Shown here piece after piece: positions 44,101 through 52,962 of a stretch of DNA of 64,000 bases. The notes beneath the pieces are model-generated. The model was not told where the DNA came from, did not search any database, and worked only from the letters and a program-made list of their open reading frames with translations. Within the stretch, counting starts at the first letter, position 1. Each line of letters begins with the position of its first letter. This DNA is from Geomicrobium halophilum. GTDB taxonomy: Bacteria; Bacillota; Bacilli; Bacillales; Marinococcaceae. The position numbers were made by a program, and so were the translations under genes. The stretch spans positions 992,001 to 1,056,000 of the forward strand of contig NZ_JACHHJ010000001.1 in assembly GCF_014207655.1 (NCBI RefSeq), written 5' to 3'.

Positions 44101-45747
44101 CCATGGGTAGCGAGTGTTCGAGGAACCACCGCGGGTGTTGGGTTAATTTCACCACCACCCCATCACGACATTTATTCGATTGAAGACTTGGCACAACTGA
44201 TTCATGATTTAAAACATGCAAATCCAAAGGCGCAGATTAGCGTTAAGCTCGTATCTGGTACAGGAGTTGGGACGATTGCAGCTGGGGTAGCAAAAGGACG
44301 AGCGGATGGCATTGTCATAAGCGGCTATGACGGCGGAACCGGAGCGGCGGCTAGAACATCAATTAAACACACCGGTTTACCGTGGGAAATTGGTCTTGCA
44401 GATGCTCACCAGACACTTGTCATGAACGGATTAAGGCAGCGGATTAGACTGGAAACAGACGGCAAATTAATGACGGGGAAAGATGTAGTTTTTGCAACAT
44501 TACTCGGGGCTGAAGAATATGCATTTTCAACAGCGCCGCTCGTCGTTCTCGGGTGTGTCATGATGCGAGTATGCCATATTGATACATGCCCCGTAGGTAT
44601 TGCAACCCAAAATCCTGAGCTGCGAAAGAAATTTGGAGGAACTGCAGATCAAGTCGTACGTTTCATGACCTTTGTGGCTGAGGAAATTCGTGAAATTATG
44701 GCGGATCTAGGCTTTACGAAAATCGATGATATGATTGGGCGTACTGATCTTTTAGAACAAAGAGAAGATGTTAAAAACCCGAAAGCAAGGCAAGTCGATT
44801 TACGTCCACTTTTATATAGACCAGAAGCTGAGAATCAAGATGCCCATGTAGGAAATGGAAAACAACAACATTTAGTAGAGGAATCTTTGGATAAAGAGAC
44901 CTTACTAGAACGTTGCCAGCCTGCACTTCAAGACCGTGAACCTGTACAGGAATCCTTTAAGGTGTGGAGTATTAACCGAGCAGTTGGGACTGTTTTAGGA
45001 AATGAAGTTACTAGCATTTACGGTGAAAATGGATTGCCGGAAAACACAATCGATTTAACGTTTAATGGATCTGCCGGTCAAAGTTTCGGGGCATTTATCC
45101 CGAAAGGGATGACGCTTCGACTCATCGGCGATGCTAACGATTATATCGGCAAAGGCCTGTCAGGTGGTAAAATCATAACGGCTCCTCATCCAGATGCGCC
45201 TATAAAAGCTGAAGAGAATATTATTGTCGGCAACACCGCATTTTATGGCGCGACGAAAGGCGAAGCATATATTTCCGGGGTTGCTGGTGAGCGTTTCTGT
45301 GTCAGAAATAGCGGAGCGGATGTCGTCGTAGAAGGTGTTGGCGATCATGCACTTGAATATATGACCGGCGGCCGGGTTGCGGTATTAGGTACGACCGGCA
45401 AGAATTTCGCAGCAGGTATGTCAGGTGGAGTCGCCTACGTATATAATCCAAACGGGGAGTTCGAGCAATTTTGCAACCGGGAATTAGTAGAAATCGATCA
45501 AATAATGGGTCAGGATGTTGAAGAGCTAAAAAGTCTCATTGAAGCTCACGTACAGCACACAAATAGTACACTGGGTACGCGTTTACTTTCCAATTGGGAG
45601 GAAACGGTCACCCAGTTTATGAAAGTGATCCCGACAGACTACCGCAAAATGTTACAGGCTGTCGAAGACTCCATTAATGAAGGGTTCGCTGAAGAAGAAG
45701 CGGTGATGGCCGCATTTGATAAAAGCCAGCAAAAACAACCAACGTAA
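41176..45747 (+). CDS. gltB: Glutamate synthase large subunit
   Basis: 1523 residues from ATG 41176, with AAAGAGGTG nine to ten bases upstream; GTG 41149 precedes that site. The N-terminal amidotransferase has its nucleophile at Cys21 (HDNCGIGF) after a short propeptide. The FMN domain has GYDGGTGAAARTS, and Cys1127, Cys1133 and Cys1138 bind the 3Fe-4S cluster. The C-terminal beta-helix domain with repeated glycine turns is complete. It makes glutamate from glutamine and 2-oxoglutarate with gltD. No gltC regulator gene is adjacent, unlike B. subtilis (where this gene is named gltA); a TnrA/GlnR-like box lies upstream. Confidence 0.96.
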   Translation: MLNQDVKNPGLYRSDFEHDNCGIGFLANMKGVPSYTIVRSALDLLCNLEHRGGAGAEKNSGDGAGILLQIPHPFFEEQAKNEGFSLPGQGEYGVGMLFLPTDNDQRQLCKTMISNICTEENAEVLGFRSVPVNEEGIGRIALSAKPYIEQVFIRANGLSGTGLERKLYVIRKRLEKEVRSWLPEDEPFYFASLSTQTIVYKGMLTTDQLGSFYLDLQKKNFKSTIALVHSRFSTNTFPSWERAHPNRYLMHNGEINTIKGNVNWMHAREAVFSSQAFKEDLKKVRPIIDGNGSDSSMFDNAFEFLTLAGRSLAHSAMMMIPEPWQNAHGMDKAKRAFYKFHSCLMEPWDGPTAIVFTDGNQVGASLDRNGLRPSRYIVTEDDIVVMSSEVGVLPVAPEKIVKKSRLQPGQMLLVDPKEGRILPDEEVKESIIHEEPYEEWVNEQMLTLDDIRENPYFNDLEKESTKLQQSVYGYTIEEITKQILPMVKEGADPVGSMGYDNPLAVLAEKPQLLYNYFKQQFAQVTNPPIDVIREETITAVGTTIGREGDLLHPGPENAHHIYLKTPILTNEEMAKLRACHVDGLKASTLSMVFAVSEGEEGLDQALEGLFREADKAIADGSTLLVLSDRDMSSKWAPIPTLLAVSSLHHYLIRSGNRTQVSLLVESGEPREVHHLCLLLGYGAEAINPYLVFDTFDELTKNGELTSHSYVEAVERYIKTATKGIMKVLSKMGISTIQSYRGAQIFEAVGINEKLIDRHFTWTESRIGGVDLDTIARESLERHQKAYELAKNDELELEPGDDHQWRRNGEEHQYNPHTIHMLQQACRTDDKEMFTNYTRSIDEQEKSQTTLRGLFTFKKDRPSVQIHEVEPVEEIFKRFKTGAMSFGSISKEAHEALAIAMNRIGGRSNTGEGGEDPDRFTRDENGDLRRSAIKQVASGRFGVTSHYLVNADEIQIKIAQGAKPGEGGQLPGGKVYPWVASVRGTTAGVGLISPPPHHDIYSIEDLAQLIHDLKHANPKAQISVKLVSGTGVGTIAAGVAKGRADGIVISGYDGGTGAAARTSIKHTGLPWEIGLADAHQTLVMNGLRQRIRLETDGKLMTGKDVVFATLLGAEEYAFSTAPLVVLGCVMMRVCHIDTCPVGIATQNPELRKKFGGTADQVVRFMTFVAEEIREIMADLGFTKIDDMIGRTDLLEQREDVKNPKARQVDLRPLLYRPEAENQDAHVGNGKQQHLVEESLDKETLLERCQPALQDREPVQESFKVWSINRAVGTVLGNEVTSIYGENGLPENTIDLTFNGSAGQSFGAFIPKGMTLRLIGDANDYIGKGLSGGKIITAPHPDAPIKAEENIIVGNTAFYGATKGEAYISGVAGERFCVRNSGADVVVEGVGDHALEYMTGGRVAVLGTTGKNFAAGMSGGVAYVYNPNGEFEQFCNRELVEIDQIMGQDVEELKSLIEAHVQHTNSTLGTRLLSNWEETVTQFMKVIPTDYRKMLQAVEDSINEGFAEEEAVMAAFDKSQQKQPT

Positions 45748-45777
45748 AGTAAGGATTGAGAGATAAGGAGGGGTATG

Positions 45778-47265
45778 ATGGGAAACCCAACTGGTTTTAT
45801 GGAAATTAACCGCAAAACCCCCGCAAAAAGGGAACCAAAAGAAAGGGTCGAAGATTGGAATGAGTTTCAATTGACGCCTCCGGAGGAAGAGATCGAGGAA
45901 CAAGCCGCGCGTTGTATGGATTGCGGGATCCCTTTTTGTCAGGCAGGAACGAATATGCCAGGATCAGATGAGATCGGTTGTCCAGTTTATAACCTCATAC
46001 CGGAATGGAACGACCTTGTCTATAAAGGGCAGTGGAAAGAAGCTTTGCAGCGATTGCATAAAACGAACAATTTTCCAGAGTTTACAGGCCGGGTCTGTCC
46101 CGCACCTTGTGAAGGATCATGTACGGTGGCTATCGATGCCGAACCGGTAACTATTAAATCGATAGAACTGCAAATCGTAGAAAAAGGGTTTCGTGAAGGT
46201 TGGATTACCGCTAAACAGCCCCTTCGTCGTACTGGGAAAAAAGTAGCGGTCATCGGCTCCGGCCCTGCAGGCTTGGCGGCAGCTGCCCAGTTGAACAGAG
46301 CTGGCCACCATGTGACTGTATATGAAAAAGAGGATCGCATTGGTGGTTTACTCACCTATGGTATTCCAGATGTCAAATTACCATTCGAAACGGTGATGCG
46401 ACGCATCCATCTTCTTGAAGAAGAAGGTATTGAATTCAAAACGAATGTTGAAATCGGATCGACGATCACCTGGAATGAACTACGGGAAGCTGTCGATGGT
46501 GTTGTACTTTGCACAGGTGCTCAAGTACCAAGAGGCGTCGAGGATATCCCCGGCCATGATTTAAACGGGATCGAATACGCCATGAATTTTCTTACACAAA
46601 ATACCAAAGCATTGCTCAACCATAACCTTCGTAATGATGATTATATCGACGCAAAAGATAAACATGTTGTCGTCATCGGCGGTGGCGATACAGGAGTGGA
46701 TTGTATTACAACTTCTGTTCGCCATGGGGCCAAATCCATTACCCAATTTGATATTAACGTGGAAAAACAAGAAGAGCGTCCGGAAAATAACCCATGGCCA
46801 TTATTCCCGATGACTTATAAACAGGAAGAAGGCCATAAAGAAGCGGAGGCTGTTTACGGTCAAGACCCTCGCGCTTATCAATGGTTAACGACTGAATTTA
46901 TAAGTGATGGGAACGGGAACCTTACAGGCTTGAAAGCTGTCCAAGCTGAAACGGTCTACAACAATGGTAAAAAAGAAAGAAAACCGATCCCAGGAACCGA
47001 GCGTGTATGGAAAGCTGATCTGGTATTGCTCGCGATCGGTTTTACCGGGCCTGAGCGTGAATTACTCGAGCAAATGGGTATTCAAACGACAAAACACGGT
47101 ACGGTGTCTGCTGAATACGGAGAATATGCTACCAGCGAAGATGGTGTTTTCGCAGCTGGTGATAACCGTAGAGGCCAAAGCCTTGTCGTTTGGGCTATTC
47201 ATGAAGGACGGGAAGCGGCAAGGGAATGTGATCGTTATTTAACCGGTTCAACGATCCTCCCATAG
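45778..47265 (+). CDS. gltD: Glutamate synthase small subunit
   Basis: 495 residues from ATG 45778 ([10 protein letters not shown]), six bases after AAGGAGG; ATG 45775 is too close. Residues 35-120 hold two cysteine clusters ([32 protein letters not shown]) for 4Fe-4S centres. Two nucleotide-binding folds follow: [12 protein letters not shown] for FAD and [10 protein letters not shown] for NADPH. It passes electrons from NADPH to GltB. The last 18 bases overlap the converging exporter gene, leaving no room for a terminator between them. Confidence 0.96.
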   Translation: MGNPTGFMEINRKTPAKREPKERVEDWNEFQLTPPEEEIEEQAARCMDCGIPFCQAGTNMPGSDEIGCPVYNLIPEWNDLVYKGQWKEALQRLHKTNNFPEFTGRVCPAPCEGSCTVAIDAEPVTIKSIELQIVEKGFREGWITAKQPLRRTGKKVAVIGSGPAGLAAAAQLNRAGHHVTVYEKEDRIGGLLTYGIPDVKLPFETVMRRIHLLEEEGIEFKTNVEIGSTITWNELREAVDGVVLCTGAQVPRGVEDIPGHDLNGIEYAMNFLTQNTKALLNHNLRNDDYIDAKDKHVVVIGGGDTGVDCITTSVRHGAKSITQFDINVEKQEERPENNPWPLFPMTYKQEEGHKEAEAVYGQDPRAYQWLTTEFISDGNGNLTGLKAVQAETVYNNGKKERKPIPGTERVWKADLVLLAIGFTGPERELLEQMGIQTTKHGTVSAEYGEYATSEDGVFAAGDNRRGQSLVVWAIHEGREAARECDRYLTGSTILP

Positions 47266-48321
47266 AGACGAGACCCCCGTTCGTTCTAATGGGTAGATAG
47301 GGACTTGCAGAGCAGGGAGATCTTCTCCTTGCTCTTTTTGTTTCCAATGCTGACTGATTGTCATCGTTTGTATACAGGCCATGATAACTTCATGTAATTG
47401 TGGGGCATTCCTTTGATCGACCATTAAACGCTCGTTTTTGCGTAACAGGAAATCATTGAACCATGCCTGTAGGCGTTCTGTACCTTGTTCCTCCATGGCT
47501 GGAAGCTTTCTAGGGAGACGAACTCCCCTTTTGAGAATGAAAGGAATCGGTGTTTTAACCTGCTCCTTAATGTCTGGTGGGCGCAGTAGGTTCATATGAT
47601 CAAGAAGGCGATTCATCGTTTGTATGTGCTCTTCGATCAAATCCAAATCTTTTTGCTCCATCAGTGGAGCAGGGTGTAACTTCCACTGTCTTCGCTGATT
47701 TTTTGCAATCCGGTGCAAACGCTGTAGTTTAGCATGAATAGCATCATATTGAGACCAGCAGACTGCCTGGGAGATGTTTTTTGTTTGATTCGTTTCATGA
47801 TCGATAATGACAGTAATAATGTGTAATACCTGTCTCCAGTATTGCTCTATCATCTTAAACAATAAAGGTGTGTGATTCGGAAGTGAAATGACTAAATTTA
47901 CAATAGTAGAGATCATGATACCGATTAAAGTGCTCATTACCCGGCCTATATATTCAATAATATGATGGCCAAACATGGTAGGTACCATGGAGATAGCTGT
48001 AATTGAAGCAATGACGGTAAAACCTCCAATTTTAAAATATTGACAAGCTGCTAATATACTTACGAGCGTACAAATGTAAATGATCGGATGGGCTCCAAGA
48101 GTATAGAAAAATACCAAAGCAAATAAGGCACCAAAACATGCAGCCAGTAAACGACCCCAACCACGTTGCATAGCATCAATAGCCGTAGAGTCAAACGCGA
48201 GTAAAGCTGTTATAAGGGCAAAAGTAGGTGACAATTGTAATTGGATACATAGGGCAATACTAATACAGGCACTTAAACTGACCTTAAACAGCTTTCCACT
48301 GATTAATGTTAGGTTGATCAA
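47248..48321 (-). CDS. Aromatic acid exporter family (FUSC-like) membrane protein
   Basis: 357 residues. The N-terminal half has six membrane helices, with the family segment AIDAMQRGWGRLLAACFGA near residues 48-66. The C-terminal half is a cytoplasmic helical domain (HTIHRIAKNQ type charged region). The layout fits the Bacillus ArAE_1 family related to B. subtilis YqjA. Transport of aromatic acids is proven only for distant relatives. It converges on gltD with an 18-base overlap. Confidence 0.82.
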   Translation of the reverse strand: MINLTLISGKLFKVSLSACISIALCIQLQLSPTFALITALLAFDSTAIDAMQRGWGRLLAACFGALFALVFFYTLGAHPIIYICTLVSILAACQYFKIGGFTVIASITAISMVPTMFGHHIIEYIGRVMSTLIGIMISTIVNLVISLPNHTPLLFKMIEQYWRQVLHIITVIIDHETNQTKNISQAVCWSQYDAIHAKLQRLHRIAKNQRRQWKLHPAPLMEQKDLDLIEEHIQTMNRLLDHMNLLRPPDIKEQVKTPIPFILKRGVRLPRKLPAMEEQGTERLQAWFNDFLLRKNERLMVDQRNAPQLHEVIMACIQTMTISQHWKQKEQGEDLPALQVPIYPLERTGVSSLWEDR

Positions 48322-48424
48322 AGCTTTTCACCCTTAACATAAAAATTTCACGTACCGTAATTTTTATACTATCATAGCTTAAGATTTCACATCATAAAGA
48401 AATTATTCATGAAAATCGAAAATG

Positions 48425-48454
48425 TTGAAGACTCCTTGTATATTCACGTATGAT
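48425..48454 (+). promoter_or_regulatory. Sigma-A-like promoter of kapB
   Basis: TTGAAG and TATGAT with an 18-base spacer, about 55 bases before the kapB ATG. A start at 48422 for the kapB frame would lie inside this promoter, which supports the later start. Confidence 0.6.
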
Positions 48455-48508
48455 AAAGATGAAATAAATTTTTTAAGCAACAATCAACACCAAAAGGAGG
48501 GTGCTGAA

Positions 48509-48871
48509 ATGATCGTACAAGGAAAATATAAAACTGGAGTTTATATCGGAGAAGAACTGGAACAAAAAAATGACCAAACCTTGGTAAAGGTATTAGCGGT
48601 CCTCAAGCATCCGCTTCAGGGAGATTTACATCAAGGTTTTCAGACGGATGTCCCCATATTTCATGAGAGAAAGGCGCTTGCCAAGTACGAGAAAGCATGG
48701 ATTCCTACGGTGACGATTCAACCGTATGAAGAAGAAATCCCCAATTATAATGAAAGTTTACGTTCAGCATGGGACGATGAATTTGTCAAAATGAAAGCAC
48801 GGGATGATGAATTTGGCAAAGCAGCAGTTAAGCGTTTAGAAATGCTTAAAGATAGATATAAATTTGCTTAG
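48509..48871 (+). CDS. kapB: Kinase-associated protein B (sporulation)
   Basis: 120 residues from ATG 48509, with AAAGGAGG eight bases upstream. It closely follows B. subtilis KapB: YKTGVYIGEE, LVKVLAVLKHPLQGDLH, TDVPIFHERKALA and a helical tail. KapB is needed for the KinB input into the sporulation phosphorelay and for exopolysaccharide regulation. Despite the historic name lipoprotein there is no lipobox. A weak hairpin at 48934-48965 follows. Confidence 0.9.
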   Translation: MIVQGKYKTGVYIGEELEQKNDQTLVKVLAVLKHPLQGDLHQGFQTDVPIFHERKALAKYEKAWIPTVTIQPYEEEIPNYNESLRSAWDDEFVKMKARDDEFGKAAVKRLEMLKDRYKFA

Positions 48872-48933
48872 CAGGTCGTATAATCGCAAGAGGGGAAGAA
48901 ACTTCAAATAAAAGTTAAAATTACGGATGCTAA

Positions 48934-48965
48934 AGAGGGGAGATGTTAAATCATCCTCTTTTATT
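48934..48965 (+). terminator. Weak terminator after kapB
   Basis: Interrupted stem AAAGAG...GATG / CATC...CTCTTTT ending in T-rich sequence, between kapB and the next gene. Confidence 0.45.
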
Positions 48966-48986
48966 ATGAATTAAGGGGGAAAGCAA

Positions 48987-50162
48987 GTGAAAAGAAAAGC
49001 TGACATTTCAACTGAAGCAGTTTGGGCTGGGGAGAAAAGTTACAGAGTACATGGTGCCACTCAGGTACCCGTTGTTAACAGTGTTGCGTATAATTATAAT
49101 GACCTCGACGATTGGTATGAAGTAGCCATCGGTAATGCTGATGGACATATTTACGGACGTAACACAAACCCTACTCTTGCCTCTTTTGAAGACAAGATAC
49201 AACAATTAGAAGGGGCAGAAGCTGCTACGAGCTTCTCGACAGGAATGGCAGCCATTAGTAATACGTTACACACATTTTTAAAGCCTGGCGATCGGGTGGT
49301 CAGCATTAAAGACACTTATGGCGGAACTAATAAAATTTTCAGCGAGTTTTTACCACGCTTGAATATCGATATTTCCCTTTGTGATACAGGTGACCATGAC
49401 ATTTTAGAAAAGGAAATTGAGAAAGGCTGTCAAATTGTCTATTTAGAATCACCGACAAATCCGACGGTGAAAGTTACGGATATTAAGAGGATTGCAAGAA
49501 AAGCAAAAGAACAGGGAGCTTTAGTCATCGTAGATAATACATTTGCCACTCCGATTTTACAGAATCCGTTACAATTAGATGCTGATCTTGTCATCCATAG
49601 CGCTACAAAGTTCCTTGGGGGGCATGCAGATGCACTCGGCGGAGCTCTTTGCGGTGCCAAACACCTGGTAGAGCAAGTGTTTCATTATCGAGAAATCAAC
49701 GGGGCTACCATGGACCCCATGGCAGCGTATTTATTATTAAGAGGGATGAAAACACTCGACTTAAGGATTTGGAAACAAACTGAAAATGCTGAGAAGCTTG
49801 TGGAATTTTTATCAAATCATCCGGCCGTTGAAGATGTATTTTATCCTGGTTTAAAAAATCACCCCAATCATGAGATTGCTAAGCAACAAATGAAGGGGTA
49901 TGGTGGCATGTTTAGTTTCTCATTATACGGGGGAATGGACGCGGTAAAAGAAGTGCTACCAAGGCTTCAGTATGCAAATCGAGCAGCCAATTTAGGAGCT
50001 GTTGAATCAACGGTTGGTCCAGCACGAACGACCAGTCACGTGGAATCGACCCCAGAAGAGCGAGCTAAATTGGGAATTCCTGAAAGTTTAATTCGTTATT
50101 CTGCAGGTATTGAATCCTTCGATGATTTAAAAACAGATCTAGAAAACGCATTGAAGTCTTAA
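48987..50162 (+). CDS. Cystathionine gamma-synthase/lyase family PLP enzyme
   Basis: 391 residues of the Cys/Met-metabolism group. YGRNTNPT binds phosphate of the neighbouring subunit's cofactor, and HSATKFLGGHAD holds the cofactor lysine. YLESPTNPT and VDNTFATP (cofactor aspartate) are typical. Members act as cystathionine synthase, lyase, or methionine/homocysteine lyase; sequence alone does not separate them. The next gene, 22 bases on, encodes a homoserine dehydrogenase, which suggests a link to homoserine-derived substrates. AAGGGGGAAAG precedes the ATG/GTG region. Confidence 0.85.
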   Translation: MKRKADISTEAVWAGEKSYRVHGATQVPVVNSVAYNYNDLDDWYEVAIGNADGHIYGRNTNPTLASFEDKIQQLEGAEAATSFSTGMAAISNTLHTFLKPGDRVVSIKDTYGGTNKIFSEFLPRLNIDISLCDTGDHDILEKEIEKGCQIVYLESPTNPTVKVTDIKRIARKAKEQGALVIVDNTFATPILQNPLQLDADLVIHSATKFLGGHADALGGALCGAKHLVEQVFHYREINGATMDPMAAYLLLRGMKTLDLRIWKQTENAEKLVEFLSNHPAVEDVFYPGLKNHPNHEIAKQQMKGYGGMFSFSLYGGMDAVKEVLPRLQYANRAANLGAVESTVGPARTTSHVESTPEERAKLGIPESLIRYSAGIESFDDLKTDLENALKS

Positions 50163-50184
50163 GTATAGAAGGGAAGGACAAAAA

Positions 50185-51219
50185 ATGAAACATAAAGTGG
50201 CTATTTTAGGTTTTGGAGGCGTAGGCCAAGGTTTTTTTAATATCGTAAAGGAAAAGAACAATTCCATACAAACCTTACATGATCAATCCATTGATATCGT
50301 ATCCATTGCAGATTTATCCAAGGGATCCTTACACAATGATAACGGATTAGACTTTTCCAAAATTAATTCCAGCTTAAAAACAGATGGTACACTGCATCAT
50401 TATAGTGATGAACCTGGTTTAGTGAGAGGCTGGGACGCTAAAACAACGATAGAGAACAGCAATGCAGATGTTGTCGTAGAGCTAACTTATACGGATGTTG
50501 AGACCGGCCAACCTGCAATTGATCACTGCAAGGCTGCTATATCGAGAGGAAAACACGTCGTTATGACGAATAAAGGGCCTGTCGTTAAAGCTTATCAAGA
50601 CCTAGAAAAACTCGCAAAAGAAAACGGAGTTCAGTTTTTATTTGAAGGGACGGTCATGAGCGGAACACCAGCATTAAGGATGCCGTTACAAACATTAATG
50701 GGCAATGATATCAGTCAGATACGAGGTATTTTAAATGGTACGACGAACCATATGCTTTCACAGATGAGCACGGATATTAGCTACGAAGATGCCCTTACTG
50801 ATGCACAATCAAAAGGCTATGCAGAAGCGGACCCAACAAATGATGTGGAAGGATACGATGTGCAGGGGAAAGTCATCATCCTTGCGAACGTTCTTCTAAG
50901 AGGAAATTTAACGAGAGAGGATGTACCATGCCAAGGTATCTCTGATTTAACAAGCAAAGATATTCAAGAAGCAGCCGAGGAAGATAAAGTATGGAAGCTT
51001 CTTGGTGTCATAGAAAATCACGAAGGCCGCGTAAAAGGGTACGTTCGACCTGAAAAACTAGAAAAAACCGATCCACTTGCTCAAATCACAGGTCCTACAA
51101 ATGCCATCACGTATAATTGTGATCTTTCCGGTGAGATTACGCTCGTAGGCGCAGGGGCAGGTATCACGGAGACTGGTTTCGCGGTCCTCATTGATATTCT
51201 TACGATCGGTCGATCGTAG
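50185..51219 (+). CDS. Homoserine dehydrogenase, short form without ACT domain
   Basis: 344 residues, GAAGGGA before the ATG. The nucleotide-binding GFGGVGQG is at residues 9-16. MTNKGPV and the signature ILNGTTNHML with later DPTNDVEGYDVQGK (catalytic lysine and aspartate region) are present. It reduces aspartate semialdehyde to homoserine. The C-terminal ACT domain of the normal threonine-regulated Hom (about 430 residues) is absent, so it should be insensitive to threonine. It is paired with the cystathionine-synthase-like gene and may be a pathway-specific second copy. Confidence 0.88.
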   Translation: MKHKVAILGFGGVGQGFFNIVKEKNNSIQTLHDQSIDIVSIADLSKGSLHNDNGLDFSKINSSLKTDGTLHHYSDEPGLVRGWDAKTTIENSNADVVVELTYTDVETGQPAIDHCKAAISRGKHVVMTNKGPVVKAYQDLEKLAKENGVQFLFEGTVMSGTPALRMPLQTLMGNDISQIRGILNGTTNHMLSQMSTDISYEDALTDAQSKGYAEADPTNDVEGYDVQGKVIILANVLLRGNLTREDVPCQGISDLTSKDIQEAAEEDKVWKLLGVIENHEGRVKGYVRPEKLEKTDPLAQITGPTNAITYNCDLSGEITLVGAGAGITETGFAVLIDILTIGRS

Positions 51220-51382
51220 AAGGAAGACCTTTTAAAGTGTAAAATTTGATCATAAAGGGTAAATAGCTATAGCTCCTCAAAGAGTTGAGAAAAAGGTCCG
51301 AAAAATTTGAGGCTTTACGCATTGGAGTAATTAAAACCATACCTTCCTTTATGAAAAACCGTCCGTTCTCCGAGTCATCTAT

Positions 51383-51458
51383 ACGCCAAGTGCACCATAG
51401 AAAAAGGATACTTTTGGCGTTCGTTTAGGTTGTCAACCACCATATATAAAGATATAAA
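51383..51458 (+). promoter_or_regulatory. Promoter region of the aldehyde dehydrogenase-M24 operon
   Basis: The 287-base gap before the aldehyde dehydrogenase gene holds TTGTCA (51430-51435) and TATAAA (51453-51458) spaced by 17 bases. GGTTGTCAACC (51428-51438), a small palindrome, overlaps the -35. A seven-base inverted repeat ACGCCAA / TTGGCGT (51383-51389, 51414-51420) lies just upstream. Both could be operators; no regulator gene is adjacent. Confidence 0.65.
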
Positions 51459-51506
51459 GACTTTTTTAACTCAAAATTCCAGATTCTGCAGAAAGGGATG
51501 ATGTTC

Positions 51507-52937
51507 ATGATGAAAGAACAAGCAATGCTTATAGCAGGAAAATGGAAACATAAAGAGCAGGTCATTCAAGTTGACGATCCAGGTACTGGAGAAGTCATTG
51601 GCAGTGTTCCTAATGGAAGTTCAGAAGACATGGAAGAAGCATTAGAGAGTGCCCTGGAAGGGAAAAATATTGCTTCATCTATGTCGATTCGGGATAGGAT
51701 GAACATTCTTACCAAAGCTGCCGAGCTTGTGGATGACAATCATGAAGAGATTTCGCAGCTTATTTCTTCTGAAGGAATTAAAACGATTACTGAAGCGCGA
51801 TCAGAAGCAACCAGGGCTGCTGAAACTCTTCGTCTCTGTGCAGAGGAGGCAAGGAGGTTAACAGGAGAAACGATCAATTTTGACCAGATGCCTGGGAATA
51901 CGGATCGTCATGGATACACGTACAGATTTCCTTTAGGAATCATCGGTGCAATCACCCCCTTTAATGATCCATTCAATCTAGTTGTTCATAAAATCGGGCC
52001 CGCGATCGCAGGTGGTAACGCAGTTATTCTAAAACCAGCCACCCAAACCCCTTTATCAGCATTATGGCTTACTGAAAAGCTGCTTGAGGCAGGGTTACCC
52101 GAACGGGTGATGAGTGTAGTAACAGGAAGTGGCGGGGAAGTTACTCCTCCTTTAGTAGAAAGTTCAGAAGTACGGATGATTACCTTTACAGGTGGCTTGC
52201 CTACAGGGGAGAGGATTGCAAAAACAGCTGGCTTAAAAAAATTAAGCATGGAGCTCGGGTCAAACTCACCTTTTCTAGTTTTCAACGATGCCAATATTGA
52301 TAAAGCAGCAGAGGCTGCTGTAGCAGGTTCTTATGGAGCCGGAGGACAGAACTGTTTAAGCGTGCAAAGAATTTTTGTCCAAAAGGAAGTAGAAGAAACC
52401 TTTACTCAAAAGTTTCTCGAAAAAACCGAACAATTAATCACCGGAGATAAAAAGAGTGAGGAAACAGATATAGGTCCGGTTATTTCAGAGAATGTAGCCA
52501 AAAACATCATCGCAGATATTAGAAACGCTGAAGAGAAGGGGGCAGAGATACTATGTGGCGGAACTCGTGATCATTGTTTCGTCCAGCCCACACTATTGCG
52601 TAACGTCCCTAAAAGGCACAGTTTATATCAGGAAGAAATTTTTGGTCCTGTAGCATTACTTCATACATTTTCCAGCTATGAAGAGGCCATCGATTTAGCA
52701 AATGAAGTAAATTTCGGCCTACAGGCAGGAGTCTTTACTAATCATTTGCAAACGGCGCATCAGACAATTGCCGACCTTCATGTTGGAGGCGTAATGATTA
52801 ATGACAGCAGTGATTTTCGCATAGACGCTATGCCCTTTGGCGGTGTAAAAGGATCTGGTATTGGCCGTGAAGGACCTCACACAGCACTTATGGATATGAC
52901 TGAGCCAAGGGTCGCCTGCTTTAAAATGGACGGATAA
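51507..52937 (+). CDS. NAD(P)-dependent aldehyde dehydrogenase
   Basis: 476 residues from ATG 51507, nine bases after AAAGGG; ATG 51498 and 51510 are alternatives. Standard family motifs: FPLGIIGAITPFNDPFN, MELGSNSPF (general-base glutamate) and GGQNCLSVQR (catalytic cysteine). FGPVALL is the cofactor-binding element. Substrate cannot be read from sequence. It is followed 25 bases later by an ectoine-hydrolase-like M24 protein. In ectoine degradation, DoeC of this superfamily oxidises aspartate semialdehyde to aspartate, which would fit here (inference). Confidence 0.88.
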   Translation: MMKEQAMLIAGKWKHKEQVIQVDDPGTGEVIGSVPNGSSEDMEEALESALEGKNIASSMSIRDRMNILTKAAELVDDNHEEISQLISSEGIKTITEARSEATRAAETLRLCAEEARRLTGETINFDQMPGNTDRHGYTYRFPLGIIGAITPFNDPFNLVVHKIGPAIAGGNAVILKPATQTPLSALWLTEKLLEAGLPERVMSVVTGSGGEVTPPLVESSEVRMITFTGGLPTGERIAKTAGLKKLSMELGSNSPFLVFNDANIDKAAEAAVAGSYGAGGQNCLSVQRIFVQKEVEETFTQKFLEKTEQLITGDKKSEETDIGPVISENVAKNIIADIRNAEEKGAEILCGGTRDHCFVQPTLLRNVPKRHSLYQEEIFGPVALLHTFSSYEEAIDLANEVNFGLQAGVFTNHLQTAHQTIADLHVGGVMINDSSDFRIDAMPFGGVKGSGIGREGPHTALMDMTEPRVACFKMDG

Positions 52938-52962
52938 ATGATGGATGAAAAGGGGTGGAGAA

